The translations under genes and the position numbers were made by a program. The notes under the pieces were generated by a model. It ran no database searches and had not been told where the DNA came from. It saw only the letters and a list, made by a program, of their open reading frames with translations. A stretch of 64,000 nucleotides of DNA, taken from contig NZ_AZUQ01000001.1 in the NCBI RefSeq assembly GCF_000527155.1, forward strand, positions 2,043,615 through 2,107,614, read 5' to 3'. Positions 28,060 to 38,296 of this stretch are shown here, in pieces. Source of the DNA: Haloglycomyces albus DSM 45210 (GTDB lineage Bacteria > Actinomycetota > Actinomycetes > Mycobacteriales > Micromonosporaceae). How positions within the stretch are numbered: position 1 is the first letter of the stretch; every line of letters begins with the position of its first letter.

Positions 28060-28773
28060 ATGGCCGTTGACGAAGATCGTAGTAGCGCCCCGTCCTTTAC
28101 CCTGCGTGTGTGTTCCTGGGGTTGGAGTCTTATCCCGTTTGCTTCTCTCGGTTATCTGACCCCCATGGTGTATTTGGTAGGGGCGGTCCGTCGGCCCGGA
28201 ACGACGATGTGGATATCCACAGCGGGGTACGCCGTTCTTTGGATTCTGATCCTGGCGCTGGTGCCCGTTCACGATGCTGATTCGGTGATCGTCAACGTTT
28301 TGATCGCCCTGCAGATACTCCTGCTCATGATCGGGGCCGGCGTTCAGTCCATTGTTCTGCGCCGCCGTGTCTGGTATCCATCGACCCCTACCGCCACGAC
28401 GACGACCGATTATCCCAGGAACAATCGGGCACCGATGCCGGACGCCACCGAACTGCTGCACCGAAAACGTATGGAGCGGCAGCAAGCGCGCCGAATCGTC
28501 GCCGATGACCCCATACTCGCCAAACAATGTTGCATCGGACGTCCCGATGTGGACGCTCGGACCGTATCAGACGGTGGCCTGGTGGACGTGAATCATGCGC
28601 CCGCTCAGGTACTGCGGGAGTATCCGGGTCTGTCCGCCGCTGTTGCCGACTCGGTCCGTGAGCGTGTTTCTACGCTTGGGCCGTTTACCAACATGGGGGA
28701 GATGCTGATGGAAATCGACGTCGCCCCCGAATATGTCAATGAACTATCGGAGTATGCCGTTTTCCTGCCTTGA
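28060..28773 (+). CDS. membrane protein with C-terminal helix-hairpin-helix domain
   Basis: The 237-residue protein has three predicted transmembrane helices: about 20-42 (WSLIPFASLGYLTPMVYLVG), 49-68 and 76-97. A proline/threonine-rich linker follows, then a C-terminal domain DVNHAPAQVLREYPGLSAAVADSVRERVSTLGPF that matches the helix-hairpin-helix pattern of ComEA-like DNA-binding modules. The HhH unit would face the cytosol. The function is unknown. ATG follows AGGAAAG. It is convergent with the lipoprotein gene. Confidence 0.75.
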   Translation: MAVDEDRSSAPSFTLRVCSWGWSLIPFASLGYLTPMVYLVGAVRRPGTTMWISTAGYAVLWILILALVPVHDADSVIVNVLIALQILLLMIGAGVQSIVLRRRVWYPSTPTATTTTDYPRNNRAPMPDATELLHRKRMERQQARRIVADDPILAKQCCIGRPDVDARTVSDGGLVDVNHAPAQVLREYPGLSAAVADSVRERVSTLGPFTNMGEMLMEIDVAPEYVNELSEYAVFLP

Positions 28774-28782
28774 TCGCCGCGG

Positions 28783-28804
28783 AGGGTGGGTGGGAACCCA
28801 CCCT
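28783..28804. terminator. stem-loop between convergent genes
   Basis: A perfect 9-bp stem, AGGGTGGGT (28783-28791) / ACCCACCCT (28796-28804), with a GGGA loop. It lies between the stops of the two convergent genes, and no T-tract follows. It probably serves both directions. Confidence 0.7.
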
Positions 28805-28821
28805 GAAGCCGATGGTGGGAG

Positions 28822-29496
28822 CTACTTCCTGTCCCACTGGCAATCTCCGCTGAACAGTACCCCGGCATCGGACTCATCGACGGTAATGCGTCCCTGCGCA
28901 CCGGCGTCGATGTTCTCATTGGAGATGAGGTCGTCCACCGACATGGTGAACCCCGACAGGCGCGCGACGTAGCAGAGGTCCAGGGAATCCTCACCTTCAT
29001 TGACGGTGGTATAGGTTCCCGGTTCGATTTCACTGCCTACTTCCCATATTCCGGCGCTAACGGGGTCTCCGGCGTCGGCCAGGTTGTCGTCTGTGGCTTC
29101 CTGCCATCGGCAGTCTCCGGTGAACTCGACGCCGGCGTCGTTCTCGGTGACGGTGACACGGCCGCGCATACCTCCCTCGATGTTCTCGTTCGCGACGAGG
29201 TCGTCCAGTTCGCCGCTGAATCCGCTGAGGCGAGCGACGTAGCACAAGTCGAGCGAACCGTCGCCGGTGTTGGTGGTGACGTACGTACCGGGGGAGATTT
29301 CTTCGCCGACCTCCCAGGTTCCGGCTCCGATTCCTTTAGACTCCTCAGCGGCGGAGGTACCCGTTTCCTCGGCGGCGTCGGCATCGGAGTCCTCCTCGCC
29401 CCCAATGCATGCGACCGATAGACCGGCGAGAGCGACGGAACCCAGCCCGACCAGAAATTTTTTACGAACCGACACGTTGTTGACTGATGTACTCAC
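28822..29496 (-). CDS. lipoprotein with two tandem copies of an unknown domain
   Basis: The 224-residue product starts with a type II signal: basic VRKKFL, a hydrophobic core, and the lipobox LSVAC, so it should be anchored on the outer face of the membrane. An acidic linker follows. Two copies of a 70-residue domain are then visible. Each begins WEVGxEIxPGTYxTxNxGxxSLDLCYVARLSGF and ends FxGDCxW, with a conserved cysteine pair. A recent internal duplication is likely. The start is GTG after AGGAG. The repeat domain was not assigned to a family. Confidence 0.82.
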   Translation of the reverse strand: MSTSVNNVSVRKKFLVGLGSVALAGLSVACIGGEEDSDADAAEETGTSAAEESKGIGAGTWEVGEEISPGTYVTTNTGDGSLDLCYVARLSGFSGELDDLVANENIEGGMRGRVTVTENDAGVEFTGDCRWQEATDDNLADAGDPVSAGIWEVGSEIEPGTYTTVNEGEDSLDLCYVARLSGFTMSVDDLISNENIDAGAQGRITVDESDAGVLFSGDCQWDRK

Positions 29497-29619
29497 AAAT
29501 TGCTCCTGTAGATAGAATATTGAAAAACTGACTGTGAACTCACTTCACGACAATACTCATGTGTGTATCATGTTCGCAAGGCAGGGATGATCACGATTCC
29601 ATTACAAGAGGAGAGCTCC

Positions 29620-31275
29620 TTGACGGCTGTGACCTTGAGTGAGATTGCTCGGCTTGCGAATGTCCAGGTCAGTGCGGTGAGTAATTGGAAATTCCGCGAC
29701 CGGTCCTTCCCCGAACCGATTGATGCTGAAGGAAAGTACTTCGATCTCGATGCCGTAGCCGCGTGGGCCGATCAGGAGGGTCGCCCCGTGCGGATTTCCG
29801 GTACGGATCGCATTTGGTACGACTACCTGGGAAACGAGCGGCGCTCCACGACGGCCTTGGCCGACATATTGGAACAGCTCTACCCCGGGCCGATGACCGA
29901 CCCGGCGCTACACGAACTGGCCAAAGGCGAATCCAGCAACGCACTCATCGAGTCCTTTGTCGCCAAAACCTCACTTGGAACGGGCATTGAACCGGCGGAA
30001 TACCTGCGGGATATCAGTGTTGCCGTGCGGTCGAACCGACCCGCCGACGTCTATGATCCTGCAGCCGGGACCGGAGAGCTCCTCCTGGCCTTGGCGGGTG
30101 CGCTTCACGTCGGCAGAGTCGTCGCGGTCACCTCCTCCGAGGACGATTCCATTATCGCGCTCGCCCGACTTCAGGCCGCCTTTCCCGAGCAGTCCGTCGC
30201 AGTGAGAAGCGTCGACCCGTTCGCGGAACCGGTCGGTGAAGAGCGCTTTGATTTGGTGGTTTGCGATGCGTACAGCGCTGCGCGCTCCCAGTCGACCCCG
30301 CAATTGGATGTCGGCGACGTGCGGAGCCGATTCGGCCGCCCACCTAAATCGGAGCCGGAACTCACCTGGCTCGTCCATTGCCTGACGGTCACCGCTGCGA
30401 ATGGACACGCGGTGATCCGGATGCCGAACGCCGCGGCTCATCGCAAAACCGGACGTCGTATTCGCTCAGAGTTGCTGCGTCAAGGTCTGCTCCGCGCCGT
30501 CGTCGCCAATCCGGACGGACGGACTCAGACCTGGGTATTGGACGGGGAGAATCACGGTGCTGCTGACCGGCGACTCATGGTGTCCGAATTCGACTCCTTC
30601 GCTCGGAAATGGAACGCCGGTGATGGCGAGGTTGCCGGTGCAGCCTCGGTTCCCGTTATCGAATTGCTGGATCAATCGGTGGACTTGAGCCCCAATCTCC
30701 ATCTTGGTCCAGGCCACGCGACCGAATCGGACTTTCGCGATGGAGTACATGCTCTCCGCCGACGGCTCCGCGGAATTACCTCGACCTTGCCGGAGTGGGA
30801 TTTCGAATCCAGTGCACAGTACCCCCTGGTAAGTCTCGGGGCCTTGGACAAGGCCGGCGAGATCTCGATCTCGACGGCGCGAGAAGGGCACGGCGTCGTC
30901 CTTGACCACCGACATCTGCGAGTGGTGACCGTTGGAGACGTCCCCGAATCAGAGGCGCTCTATTGGTTGGTGGAGGCGAGCGATGAATGGGACCCGCACT
31001 ACCTGGCCGCTGGGATCCACAGCGGGGTGCGGGACATGTCGACCGCCGTCACCGGCGAAGCCAAGCGTCGTGTGATGGGAATCCGGGTTCCACGCCTCCC
31101 CGTGGAGGAACAGCGTCGTCGCGGGGCAGCGTTTCGAGTCGTATGGGAGCTCAATCAGGAGCTTGAAGCGGCTCGTCGGGAGGGTAGGGACGTCATGTTC
31201 GACGCCGCGCAGGTGCTTATGGAGAATCGGGTCACCGGTGAGGTGGATTCAAGTGGTCGTCACGGGTGCACCTAG
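29620..31275 (+). CDS. HTH plus N6-adenine-methyltransferase-like protein lacking motif IV
   Basis: The 551-residue product (start TTG 29620, chosen because GAGGAG precedes it) has an N-terminal MerR/DNA-binding-like helix-turn-helix (LSEIARLANVQVSAVSNWKF). An HsdM-like Rossmann domain follows with SAM motif I DPAAGTGELLLAL near residue 146. The catalytic (N/D)PPY/F motif expected after FDLVV reads CDAY at 215-218, so catalysis is doubtful. The C-terminal 180 residues resemble a target-recognition domain with a closing coiled coil (RVVWELNQELEAARREG). No restriction endonuclease gene is adjacent. It may be a DNA-reading regulator derived from a methyltransferase. Confidence 0.7.
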   Translation: MTAVTLSEIARLANVQVSAVSNWKFRDRSFPEPIDAEGKYFDLDAVAAWADQEGRPVRISGTDRIWYDYLGNERRSTTALADILEQLYPGPMTDPALHELAKGESSNALIESFVAKTSLGTGIEPAEYLRDISVAVRSNRPADVYDPAAGTGELLLALAGALHVGRVVAVTSSEDDSIIALARLQAAFPEQSVAVRSVDPFAEPVGEERFDLVVCDAYSAARSQSTPQLDVGDVRSRFGRPPKSEPELTWLVHCLTVTAANGHAVIRMPNAAAHRKTGRRIRSELLRQGLLRAVVANPDGRTQTWVLDGENHGAADRRLMVSEFDSFARKWNAGDGEVAGAASVPVIELLDQSVDLSPNLHLGPGHATESDFRDGVHALRRRLRGITSTLPEWDFESSAQYPLVSLGALDKAGEISISTAREGHGVVLDHRHLRVVTVGDVPESEALYWLVEASDEWDPHYLAAGIHSGVRDMSTAVTGEAKRRVMGIRVPRLPVEEQRRRGAAFRVVWELNQELEAARREGRDVMFDAAQVLMENRVTGEVDSSGRHGCT

Positions 31276-31702
31276 TTCGAGTCGGATGTGTGCTTCGTAA
31301 TCTGCGTTACCCTGACCGCCCCTGCCTTGCGCCTGATCTCCTGCTTGAGGCATACTATTCAGGTTGCGTCGTGATCCAGTCAAGCACATTGACTTCTCAT
31401 GACGTGTATTCAAACGGCTCTCACAGAGCGGGCATCTTTTTCTCACGACGTTTGCCCCGCAGGGAGTTGGTTTGTTCGCCTGAATTGCGCTTATCGGTCG
31501 GTTCTGCCGGTCCGTGCTGCCATCAGGCCATGTGAACTAACTATTGGTTCTCAGTCGCTGATTCAAACAGTGTCATAAGGGCGCTTCGTCCCCGGAGTTC
31601 TCCTCTTGGGGAAGTGCTGTGCCCGACGCTGCTTTTCCCTAGTGACACGCCCGGCCGCGTGAAGCGGCCCCACCTGTTGTTTAACTAAAAAGGTAAGGAA
31701 CC
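31276..31702 (+). other. 427-bp leader/promoter region of the S10 operon
   Basis: No gene is supported. A 6-bp GC stem, GGCCGC 31653-31658 / GCGGCC 31664-31669, lies 34 nt before the rpsJ start and could take part in attenuation. The S10 operon promoter should be here, but no clear consensus pair was found. Confidence 0.5.
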
Positions 31703-32011
31703 ATGGCGGGACAGAAGATCCGCATCAGGCTGAAGGCGTACGACCACGAGGTCGTCGATTCCTCAGCCCGCAAGATTGTGGAGACGGTCACCCGTACTGG
31801 AGCGAATATCTCCGGTCCGGTACCGCTCCCGACTGAAATAAACCGTTTTTGTGTCATTAAGTCGCCGCACAAGTACAAGGATTCGCGCGAGCACTTCGAG
31901 ATGCGCACGCACAAGCGCCTCATCGACATCCTCGACCCGACTCCGAAGACCGTCGATTCGCTTATGCGTCTCGACCTGCCGGCCGGCGTTGACATCGAGA
32001 TCAAGCTGTAG
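31703..32011 (+). CDS. rpsJ: 30S ribosomal protein S10
   Basis: The 102-residue S10 matches the family from [32 protein letters not shown] to the end [14 protein letters not shown]10 is in the 30S head and is also the NusE antitermination factor. It is the first gene of the S10 operon; ATG follows AAGGTAAGGA. Confidence 0.98.
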   Translation: MAGQKIRIRLKAYDHEVVDSSARKIVETVTRTGANISGPVPLPTEINRFCVIKSPHKYKDSREHFEMRTHKRLIDILDPTPKTVDSLMRLDLPAGVDIEIKL

Positions 32012-32020
32012 GAGGTGACC

Positions 32021-32668
32021 ATGGAACGCAAAATCAAAGGCATCCTGGGCACCAAACTCGGCATGACCCAGGTGTGGGACGAAAAAGGCCAGGCCGTACC
32101 CGTGACGGTCGTCCAGGCCGGTCCCAACGTCGTAAGCCAAATCCGTAAACCCGAGATCGACGGCTACAGCGCCGTCCAGCTCGGTTTCGGCGACATCAAA
32201 CTGAAAAAAGTCACCAAGCCGTTGCAGGGGCACTTTGAGAAGGCCGGTGTCGCTCCGCGTCGCCACCTCGTCGAACTGCGCACCTCCGACGCTGCTGACT
32301 ACGAACTCGGCCAGACGCTGGACGCCACCGTTTTCGAGAGCGGTGAGCTCGTGGACGTCACCGGTAAGACCAAGGGTAAGGGCTTCGCCGGTGTCATGAA
32401 GCGTCACGGCTTCTCCGGTATGGGAGCCGGACACGGTGTGCACAAGGTCCACCGTGCCCCCGGTGCCATCGGCGGTTGCGCCACTCCGGGGCGCGTCTTC
32501 AAGGGTATGAACATGGCGGGCCGCATGGGCGGTAACCGTCAGACGACCCAGAACCTGAAGGTTCACGCCGTGGACACCGAGCGTGGTTTGCTGCTTATTA
32601 AAGGTGCCGTTCCCGGACCGAAGAACGGTCTGGTGCTCGTCCGTAGCGCAGTGAAGGCGGTCGTCTAA
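32021..32668 (+). CDS. rplC: 50S ribosomal protein L3
   Basis: L3 contacts the peptidyl transferase region and initiates 50S assembly. The ATG 32021 start ([17 protein letters not shown]) follows TAGGAGGTGACC at ideal distance; a GTG two codons upstream lies inside that binding site. The glycine-rich loop [21 protein letters not shown] is intact. Its stop overlaps the rplD start by one base. Confidence 0.97.
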   Translation: MERKIKGILGTKLGMTQVWDEKGQAVPVTVVQAGPNVVSQIRKPEIDGYSAVQLGFGDIKLKKVTKPLQGHFEKAGVAPRRHLVELRTSDAADYELGQTLDATVFESGELVDVTGKTKGKGFAGVMKRHGFSGMGAGHGVHKVHRAPGAIGGCATPGRVFKGMNMAGRMGGNRQTTQNLKVHAVDTERGLLLIKGAVPGPKNGLVLVRSAVKAVV

Positions 32669-33318
32669 TGAGCATTGAAGTCAAAGTAAAAGACGCTGCT
32701 GGTAAAGAGACCGGGACGACCATCGAGCTCCCCGTCGACATTTTCGACGTAGAGCCGAACATCCCGCTCATGCACCAAGTGGTTACCGCCCAGCAGGCGG
32801 CCGGTCGCACCGGATCGGCCAACACCAAGACCCGTGGCGAGGTCCGCGGTGGAGGTAAGAAGCCTTACCGCCAGAAAGGTACCGGTCGTGCCCGTCAGGG
32901 TTCGATCCGCGCCCCCCAGTTCACGGGCGGTGGAACCGTACACGGACCGAAACCGCGTTCGTTCGCCGAGCGTACTCCCAAGAAGATGATTGCCGCCGCC
33001 ACGTTCGGCGCTCTCACCGACCGGGTACGCAGCGAGCAGCTGCACGTCATCGACTCCTTCATCAAGGACGAGAGCCCGAAGACCAAGACCGCCAAAACGG
33101 CGCTGGCCAATGTCAGCGAAGCGAACAAGGTCCTGGTCGTTCTCTCCCGCGATGAAGAAGTTCAGTGGAAGAGCCTGTCGAACCTCACCAACGTTCACCT
33201 GCTCACCGCTGGCCAGGTCAACTGCTACGACGTGCTCAACAATGAAGACGTCGTGTTCAGCGAGGCCGCTCTGCGGCAGCTCATCGCTGACCGTAGTAAG
33301 CAGGAGGCTACGGCATGA
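32668..33318 (+). CDS. rplD: 50S ribosomal protein L4
   Basis: The 216-residue L4 has the tunnel-lining loop [18 protein letters not shown] (about residues 61-78). In other bacteria L4 also represses its own operon. The start overlaps the rplC stop (TAATG), and the end overlaps rplW by 4 bases, so translation is coupled. Confidence 0.97.
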   Translation: MSIEVKVKDAAGKETGTTIELPVDIFDVEPNIPLMHQVVTAQQAAGRTGSANTKTRGEVRGGGKKPYRQKGTGRARQGSIRAPQFTGGGTVHGPKPRSFAERTPKKMIAAATFGALTDRVRSEQLHVIDSFIKDESPKTKTAKTALANVSEANKVLVVLSRDEEVQWKSLSNLTNVHLLTAGQVNCYDVLNNEDVVFSEAALRQLIADRSKQEATA

Positions 33319-33629
33319 GTGAAGTGACCATCGCCGATCCGCGCGACATCATCATCAAGCCGATCATTTCGGAGAAATCCTACGCTCTGCTTGGTGACAA
33401 CAAGTTCACCTTCGAGGTGGACAAACGCGCCAACAAGGCCCACATCAAGATCGCCATCAAGCAGATCTACGGTGTCGAGGTCGAAAAAGTGAACACCATT
33501 AACCGTCAAGGTAAGCGCAAGCGCACCCGCTACGGCTGGGGCAAGCGTAAAGACACCAAGCGCGCCATCATCACCATTAACGGTGACCCGGGCCGTCTCG
33601 GTGAAGTCTTCGGCGGAACGATCAACTAA
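33315..33629 (+). CDS. rplW: 50S ribosomal protein L23
   Basis: The 104-residue L23 borders the exit tunnel and is the docking site for trigger factor and [41 protein letters not shown] and the terminal [12 protein letters not shown] match the family. It overlaps rplD by 4 bp (ATGA). Confidence 0.96.
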   Translation: MSEVTIADPRDIIIKPIISEKSYALLGDNKFTFEVDKRANKAHIKIAIKQIYGVEVEKVNTINRQGKRKRTRYGWGKRKDTKRAIITINGDPGRLGEVFGGTIN

Positions 33630-33646
33630 AGGGGGGTTAGGACACA

Positions 33647-34489
33647 ATGGCTATTCGTAGATACAAGCCGACCACTCCTGGTCGTCGCGGATCGAGCGTT
33701 TCCGACTTCGCCGAGATTACTCGTTCGCACCCGGAGAAATCACTGGTCAAGCCGATCACTAAGACCGGCGGACGGGGTAACGGCGGTAAGATCAACACCC
33801 GTCACCGCGGTGGAGGTCACAAGCGGCGTTACCGCATCATCGACTTCCGGCGCCACGATAAAGACGGTATTCCGGCCAAGGTCGCCCACATCGAGTACGA
33901 CCCGAACCGGACGGCCAACATCGCGCTGCTGCACTACGTCGACGGGGAAAAGCGCTACATTCTCGCTCCCCGAGACATCAAGCAGGGCGACCGGATTGAG
34001 AGCGGCCAGGGAGCCGACATCAAGCCCGGTAACGCGATGGAGCTGCGTCACATGCCGGTCGGTACCACCATTCACGCAGTGGAGATGAAGCCCGGTTCGG
34101 GTGCGGCCCTTGGTCGCAGCGCCGGAACGGCCATTCAGCTGCAGGCTCGGGAAGGGAAGTACGCCCACCTGCGTATGCCTTCCGGCGAGATTCGACTGGT
34201 GGACGTGCGTTGCCGTGCGACCGTCGGTGCGGTCGGAAACTCCGAGCACAGCAACATCAACTGGGGTAAAGCCGGACGTCGTCGGTGGAAGGGCTGGCGC
34301 CCGTCCGTCCGCGGTGTCGTGATGAACCCGATCGACCACCCGCACGGTGGTGGTGAAGGACGCACCTCCGGTGGTCGTCACCCGGTTAACCCAAAGGGTA
34401 AGCCCGAGGGTCGTACCCGTAAGAAGAACCACCCGACGGACCGCCTCATTGTGCGTCGTCGTCAGGCTAACCGGAAGCGGGGTAAGTAA
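33647..34489 (+). CDS. rplB: 50S ribosomal protein L2
   Basis: The 280-residue L2 is required for subunit association and peptidyl transfer. Key segments are [20 protein letters not shown], and the C-terminal [22 protein letters not shown] with the conserved histidine. AAGGGGGGT precedes the ATG. rpsS follows after 3 bp. Confidence 0.98.
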   Translation: MAIRRYKPTTPGRRGSSVSDFAEITRSHPEKSLVKPITKTGGRGNGGKINTRHRGGGHKRRYRIIDFRRHDKDGIPAKVAHIEYDPNRTANIALLHYVDGEKRYILAPRDIKQGDRIESGQGADIKPGNAMELRHMPVGTTIHAVEMKPGSGAALGRSAGTAIQLQAREGKYAHLRMPSGEIRLVDVRCRATVGAVGNSEHSNINWGKAGRRRWKGWRPSVRGVVMNPIDHPHGGGEGRTSGGRHPVNPKGKPEGRTRKKNHPTDRLIVRRRQANRKRGK

Positions 34490-34492
34490 GCC

Positions 34493-34774
34493 GTGGCACG
34501 TTCATTGAAAAAGGGACCTTTTGTAGACGACCACCTTCAGAAAAAGGTGGACGCCGCCATCGAGTCCAAAAGCAAGAACGTCATTAAGACCTGGTCGCGT
34601 CGCTCGACGGTCACCCCCGATTTCATCGGGTTGACCTTCGGCGTTCACGACGGACGTAAGCACGTTCCGGTGTACGTCACCGAAAACATGGTGGGGCACA
34701 AGCTCGGTGAGTTCGCTCCGACGCGTACGTTCCGTGGCCACATTAAAGACGACAAGAAGAGCCGTCGCCGCTAA
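34493..34774 (+). CDS. rpsS: 30S ribosomal protein S19
   Basis: The 93-residue S19 starts [18 protein letters not shown] and contains [43 protein letters not shown] in parts, as expected. It binds 16S rRNA in the 30S head together with S13. The start is GTG 34493. Confidence 0.98.
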   Translation: MARSLKKGPFVDDHLQKKVDAAIESKSKNVIKTWSRRSTVTPDFIGLTFGVHDGRKHVPVYVTENMVGHKLGEFAPTRTFRGHIKDDKKSRRR

Positions 34775-34809
34775 GGCAGGCTTCACAGAAATTACGAAGG
34801 AATATCACC

Positions 34810-35274
34810 ATGGCACAACTGGAGCAAGAGGCTCCGAAGGCACGCGCCGTAGCTCGCTACGTTCGCGTGGCTCCGCGCAAAGCGCGCCGCGTCGTGGACC
34901 TCGTACGTGGCCTGCCCGTGGACGAGGCGCTGACGACTCTGGATTTCGCGCCGTACGCGGCTGCTCGTGACGTCTACAAGGTCGTCGCTTCAGCCCAAGC
35001 TAATGCCGAGAACAACCTCGGTCTGGACCCCGAAGCGCTCATGATCTCCGAGATCATGGTCGACGAAGGGCCCACCATGCGCCGTTACCGTCCGCGCGCT
35101 CACGGGCGTGCTTACCGGATCAACAAGCGCACCAGCCATATCACGGTCACGGTGGAATCGGTGACTGCCTCCGGCAGCCCCTCCGAGCCGACCGTCCGTC
35201 GCCCGAAGGCCAAGAAGCCTGCGGAGGCGGAGACCGTGGAAAGCAAAGACGACGCCGAGAAGGAGACCGAATAA
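34810..35274 (+). CDS. rplV: 50S ribosomal protein L22
   Basis: The 154-residue protein has the L22 core [20 protein letters not shown] and [21 protein letters not shown], whose hairpin lines the exit tunnel. It carries a charged C-terminal extension of about 35 residues ([20 protein letters not shown]), as in many actinobacteria. The stop overlaps the rpsC start. Confidence 0.97.
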   Translation: MAQLEQEAPKARAVARYVRVAPRKARRVVDLVRGLPVDEALTTLDFAPYAAARDVYKVVASAQANAENNLGLDPEALMISEIMVDEGPTMRRYRPRAHGRAYRINKRTSHITVTVESVTASGSPSEPTVRRPKAKKPAEAETVESKDDAEKETE

Positions 35275-36104
35275 TGGGTCAAAAGGTTCACCCTACCGGG
35301 TACCGCCTCGGCATCAGCGCTGACTGGACGTCCCGCTGGTACGCCGACAAAGACTACGCCGACTACGTCGGCGAGGACGTCAAGATCCGTAAGCTCCTGA
35401 CCAAGGGTCTCGAGCGGGCCGGTATCAGCCACGTTGACATCGAACGGACCCGCGAGCGCGTACGCGTGGACATCCACTCCGCGCGCCCCGGTATCGTCAT
35501 CGGGCGCAAGGGCGCCGAGGCCGATCGTCTGCGCGGTCGCTTGGAGAAGCTCACTTCGAAGCAGGTCCAGCTCAACATTATCGAGGTCAAGAACCCCGAT
35601 ATTGATTCGCAGCTGGTGGCTCAGAGCGTCGCCGAGCAGCTGGCCAGCCGAGTCAACTTCCGTCGCGCGATGCGCAAGTCGATTCAGTCGGCCATGCGCA
35701 ATCCGCAGGTGAAGGGTATTAAGATCCAGTGCTCCGGTCGTCTGGGTGGAGCGGAAATGTCCCGCTCCGAGCAGTACCGCGAGGGCCAGGTTCCCCTGCA
35801 CACGCTGCGCGCCAACATTGACTACGGCTTCTTTGAGGCCCACACGACCTTCGGCCGCATCGGTGTGAAGGTGTGGATCTACAAGGGTGAGGCCACGCTC
35901 AAGGAGCAGGCCGAGCAGCAAGTGCAGCGTCGCCGTGAGGGCGGCCCAGCCGGTGGACGTGGCGGCCGTGGTGGCCGCGGCGGTCGCGGCGGTCGCGGTC
36001 GTGGCGGCCAGCAGCAGACCCAACAGACGCAAAGCACTGAGAAGCGCAACAACGCTTCTGCTGAGGCTTCTGCGTCAGCGGAAACTCAAAAGCAGGAGGG
36101 TTAA
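35274..36104 (+). CDS. rpsC: 30S ribosomal protein S3
   Basis: The 276-residue S3 forms part of the mRNA entry site. [23 protein letters not shown] opens it, followed by a KH domain with [18 protein letters not shown]. The C-terminal 55 residues are a Gly-Arg-rich run followed by a Gln/Thr/Ala-rich tail, a common but variable actinobacterial extension. Confidence 0.98.
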   Translation: MGQKVHPTGYRLGISADWTSRWYADKDYADYVGEDVKIRKLLTKGLERAGISHVDIERTRERVRVDIHSARPGIVIGRKGAEADRLRGRLEKLTSKQVQLNIIEVKNPDIDSQLVAQSVAEQLASRVNFRRAMRKSIQSAMRNPQVKGIKIQCSGRLGGAEMSRSEQYREGQVPLHTLRANIDYGFFEAHTTFGRIGVKVWIYKGEATLKEQAEQQVQRRREGGPAGGRGGRGGRGGRGGRGRGGQQQTQQTQSTEKRNNASAEASASAETQKQEG

Positions 36105-36109
36105 GCGAC

Positions 36110-36538
36110 ATGCTTATGCCACGGAAACCACCGCGTGGTTACCGCAAGCCTCACGCCCCGAAGCGTAAGGGTAAGGCATCCCGCGGTACGCGCGTGTCGT
36201 TCGGTGAGTATGGCATTCAGGCCACCGAACACGCGTACGTGACCAACCGTCAGATCGAAGCGGCCCGTATCGCCATGACCCGTCACATTAAGCGTGGCGG
36301 TAAGGTCTGGATCAACATTTTCCCTGACCGTGCGATCACGAAGAAGCCGGCCGAAACCCGTCAGGGTTCCGGTAAAGGTAGCCCGGAGTACTGGGTTGCC
36401 AACGTGAAGCCGGGCCGGGTCATGTTCGAGATTTCGTTCCCGAACGAAAAGACCGCCAATGAGGCGTTGATGCGTGCGATCCACAAGCTTCCGATGAAAT
36501 GCCGCATCGTAAAGCGTGAAGGTGCAGGTGAAGTCTAA
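36110..36538 (+). CDS. rplP: 50S ribosomal protein L16
   Basis: The 142-residue L16 lies near the A-site tRNA on the 50S. It starts [23 protein letters not shown] and has [30 protein letters not shown] split across the core, plus [15 protein letters not shown]. The first ATG is used because AGGAGGG lies at the right distance and family members begin ML(I/M)PR. Confidence 0.97.
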   Translation: MLMPRKPPRGYRKPHAPKRKGKASRGTRVSFGEYGIQATEHAYVTNRQIEAARIAMTRHIKRGGKVWINIFPDRAITKKPAETRQGSGKGSPEYWVANVKPGRVMFEISFPNEKTANEALMRAIHKLPMKCRIVKREGAGEV

Positions 36539-36768
36539 TGGCAGTCGGAATTGACGCCGGTGAGCTGCGCGAGCTCGGAGATAAAGAGCTCGTCGACAAG
36601 CTGACCGAAAAGAAAGATGAGCTGTTCAACCTTCGGGTTCGTTCAGCCACGGGGCAGCTCGAAAACAACCACACGCTCGGTGTGGTGAAGAAAGAGATCG
36701 CCCGTATTTACACTGTCATGAATGAGCGCCGTCTTGGCCTCAGTGCTGCGCCGGAGGAGGATAACTAA
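36538..36768 (+). CDS. rpmC: 50S ribosomal protein L29
   Basis: The 76-residue L29 is a two-helix protein at the exit-tunnel rim next to L23. [36 protein letters not shown] is typical. It overlaps both neighbours by one base (TAATG), indicating coupled translation. Confidence 0.95.
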   Translation: MAVGIDAGELRELGDKELVDKLTEKKDELFNLRVRSATGQLENNHTLGVVKKEIARIYTVMNERRLGLSAAPEEDN

Positions 36769-37034
36769 TGAGCGAGAACGCAACTCGTGGCCGGCGTAAA
36801 GTAATGGAGGGCATTGTCGTCGGCGACAAAATGGACCGGACTGCCGTCATCGAAGTGGAGAGCCGTAAGAAGCACTCCCTGTACGGCAAGGTCATGCGTA
36901 CCACTAAGAAATACAAGGCACACGACGAGAACAACCAGTGCGGTGTCGGCGATCGTGTTTCCATCATGGAAACCCGTCCGCTGTCCAAGACCAAGCGCTG
37001 GCGTCTGGTCGAAATCCTTGAAAAGGCAAAGTAG
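36768..37034 (+). CDS. rpsQ: 30S ribosomal protein S17
   Basis: The 88-residue S17 has the core [21 protein letters not shown] and [21 protein letters not shown]. It is a primary 16S rRNA binder in the 30S body. It overlaps the rpmC stop. Confidence 0.97.
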   Translation: MSENATRGRRKVMEGIVVGDKMDRTAVIEVESRKKHSLYGKVMRTTKKYKAHDENNQCGVGDRVSIMETRPLSKTKRWRLVEILEKAK

Positions 37035-37046
37035 GGGAGATTCGAC

Positions 37047-37412
37047 GTGATCCAGCAAGAATCTCGGCTGAAAGTCGCCGACAACACCGGTGCGCGCGAG
37101 CTGCTTTGCGTTCGCGTGCTGGGTGGTTCGGGCCGTCGCTACGCCGGCATTGGTGACACCATTGTCGCCGCGGTGAAAGAAGCGACCCCGGGCGCCGGCG
37201 TGAAAAAAGGCGACATTGTGAGAGCCGTTATCGTTCGCACCAAGAAGGAACGCCGTCGTCCCGACGGTTCCTACGTTAAGTTCGACGAAAACGCCGCAGT
37301 CCTCGTCAGAGACGGTGAACCGCGAGGGACCCGTATCTTCGGCCCTGTCGCCCGCGAACTGCGTGACAAGCAGTTCATGAAGGTCATCTCCCTCGCCCCG
37401 GAGGTGTTGTAA
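37047..37412 (+). CDS. rplN: 50S ribosomal protein L14
   Basis: The 121-residue L14 reads [21 protein letters not shown] from a GTG start, ending [11 protein letters not shown]. It forms an inter-subunit bridge. The length and all family blocks are normal. Confidence 0.98.
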   Translation: MIQQESRLKVADNTGARELLCVRVLGGSGRRYAGIGDTIVAAVKEATPGAGVKKGDIVRAVIVRTKKERRRPDGSYVKFDENAAVLVRDGEPRGTRIFGPVARELRDKQFMKVISLAPEVL

Positions 37413-37415
37413 GAG

Positions 37416-37727
37416 ATGAAGATCAAATCAGGCGACCGTGTACGCATCATCGCCGGCAAGGACAAGGGTGCCGAGGGGCAGGTCCTCGAGGCCTACCCGC
37501 GGCGTGAGCGTGTCCTCGTCGAAGGTGTCAATCGCGTTACCAAGCACGTTAAAGCCGGTCAGACCGCACGCGGTTCGCAGACCGGTGGGATCGAGACGCA
37601 TGAGGCGGCGATCCACGTGTCCAACGTGATGGTCCTCGAAGATGGCAAGCCCACCCGCGTGGGTTACCGCATCGGCGACGATGGCCGTAAAGTCCGTATT
37701 TCGAAACGGACGGGTAAGGATCTGTAA
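37416..37727 (+). CDS. rplX: 50S ribosomal protein L24
   Basis: The 103-residue L24 is an early 50S assembly factor. It has the KOW motif [19 protein letters not shown] at about residues 6-24 and [12 protein letters not shown]. It lies 3 bp after rplN, and its stop overlaps the rplE start. Confidence 0.97.
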   Translation: MKIKSGDRVRIIAGKDKGAEGQVLEAYPRRERVLVEGVNRVTKHVKAGQTARGSQTGGIETHEAAIHVSNVMVLEDGKPTRVGYRIGDDGRKVRISKRTGKDL

Positions 37728-38296
37728 TGACTGACGTAGCTGAAAAAGTCGCTCCGCGTCTAAAGGAGAAGTACAACTCCGAGATCCGCGGCAAGCTGAC
37801 CGACGAATTCAAGTACGGCAACGTTCACGAGGTTCCCGGTCTGGTGAAAATCGTGGTCAACATGGGTGTGGGTGACGCTGCGCGTGACTCCAAGCTGATT
37901 GACGGCGCCCTGTCCGACCTGGCCACCATTACCGGGCAGAAAGCTATCGTGCGTCGCGCTAAGAAGTCCATCGCGCAGTTCAAACTGCGTGAGGGACAGG
38001 CCATTGGCGCCAAGGTCACCCTGCGCGGTGACCGGATGTGGGAATTCCTGGACCGGACTCTCTCGTTGGCCCTTCCTCGTATCCGCGACTTCCGTGGACT
38101 GTCCGACCGTCAGTTCGACGGCAACGGCAACTACACCTTCGGTCTGACCGAGCAGAGTGTGTTCCCCGAAATCGACATGGATAAGATGGACCGGGTTCGC
38201 GGTATGGACATCACCTTGGTGACCACCGCGAAGACCAACGATGAAGGCCGGGCGCTGCTGCGTCACTTGGGCTTCCCGTTTAAGGAGAACAGCTAA
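37727..38296 (+). CDS. rplE: 50S ribosomal protein L5
   Basis: The 189-residue L5 binds 5S rRNA. Blocks [41 protein letters not shown] and the terminal [17 protein letters not shown] are typical. It overlaps rpsN by one base. Confidence 0.98.
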   Translation: MTDVAEKVAPRLKEKYNSEIRGKLTDEFKYGNVHEVPGLVKIVVNMGVGDAARDSKLIDGALSDLATITGQKAIVRRAKKSIAQFKLREGQAIGAKVTLRGDRMWEFLDRTLSLALPRIRDFRGLSDRQFDGNGNYTFGLTEQSVFPEIDMDKMDRVRGMDITLVTTAKTNDEGRALLRHLGFPFKENS

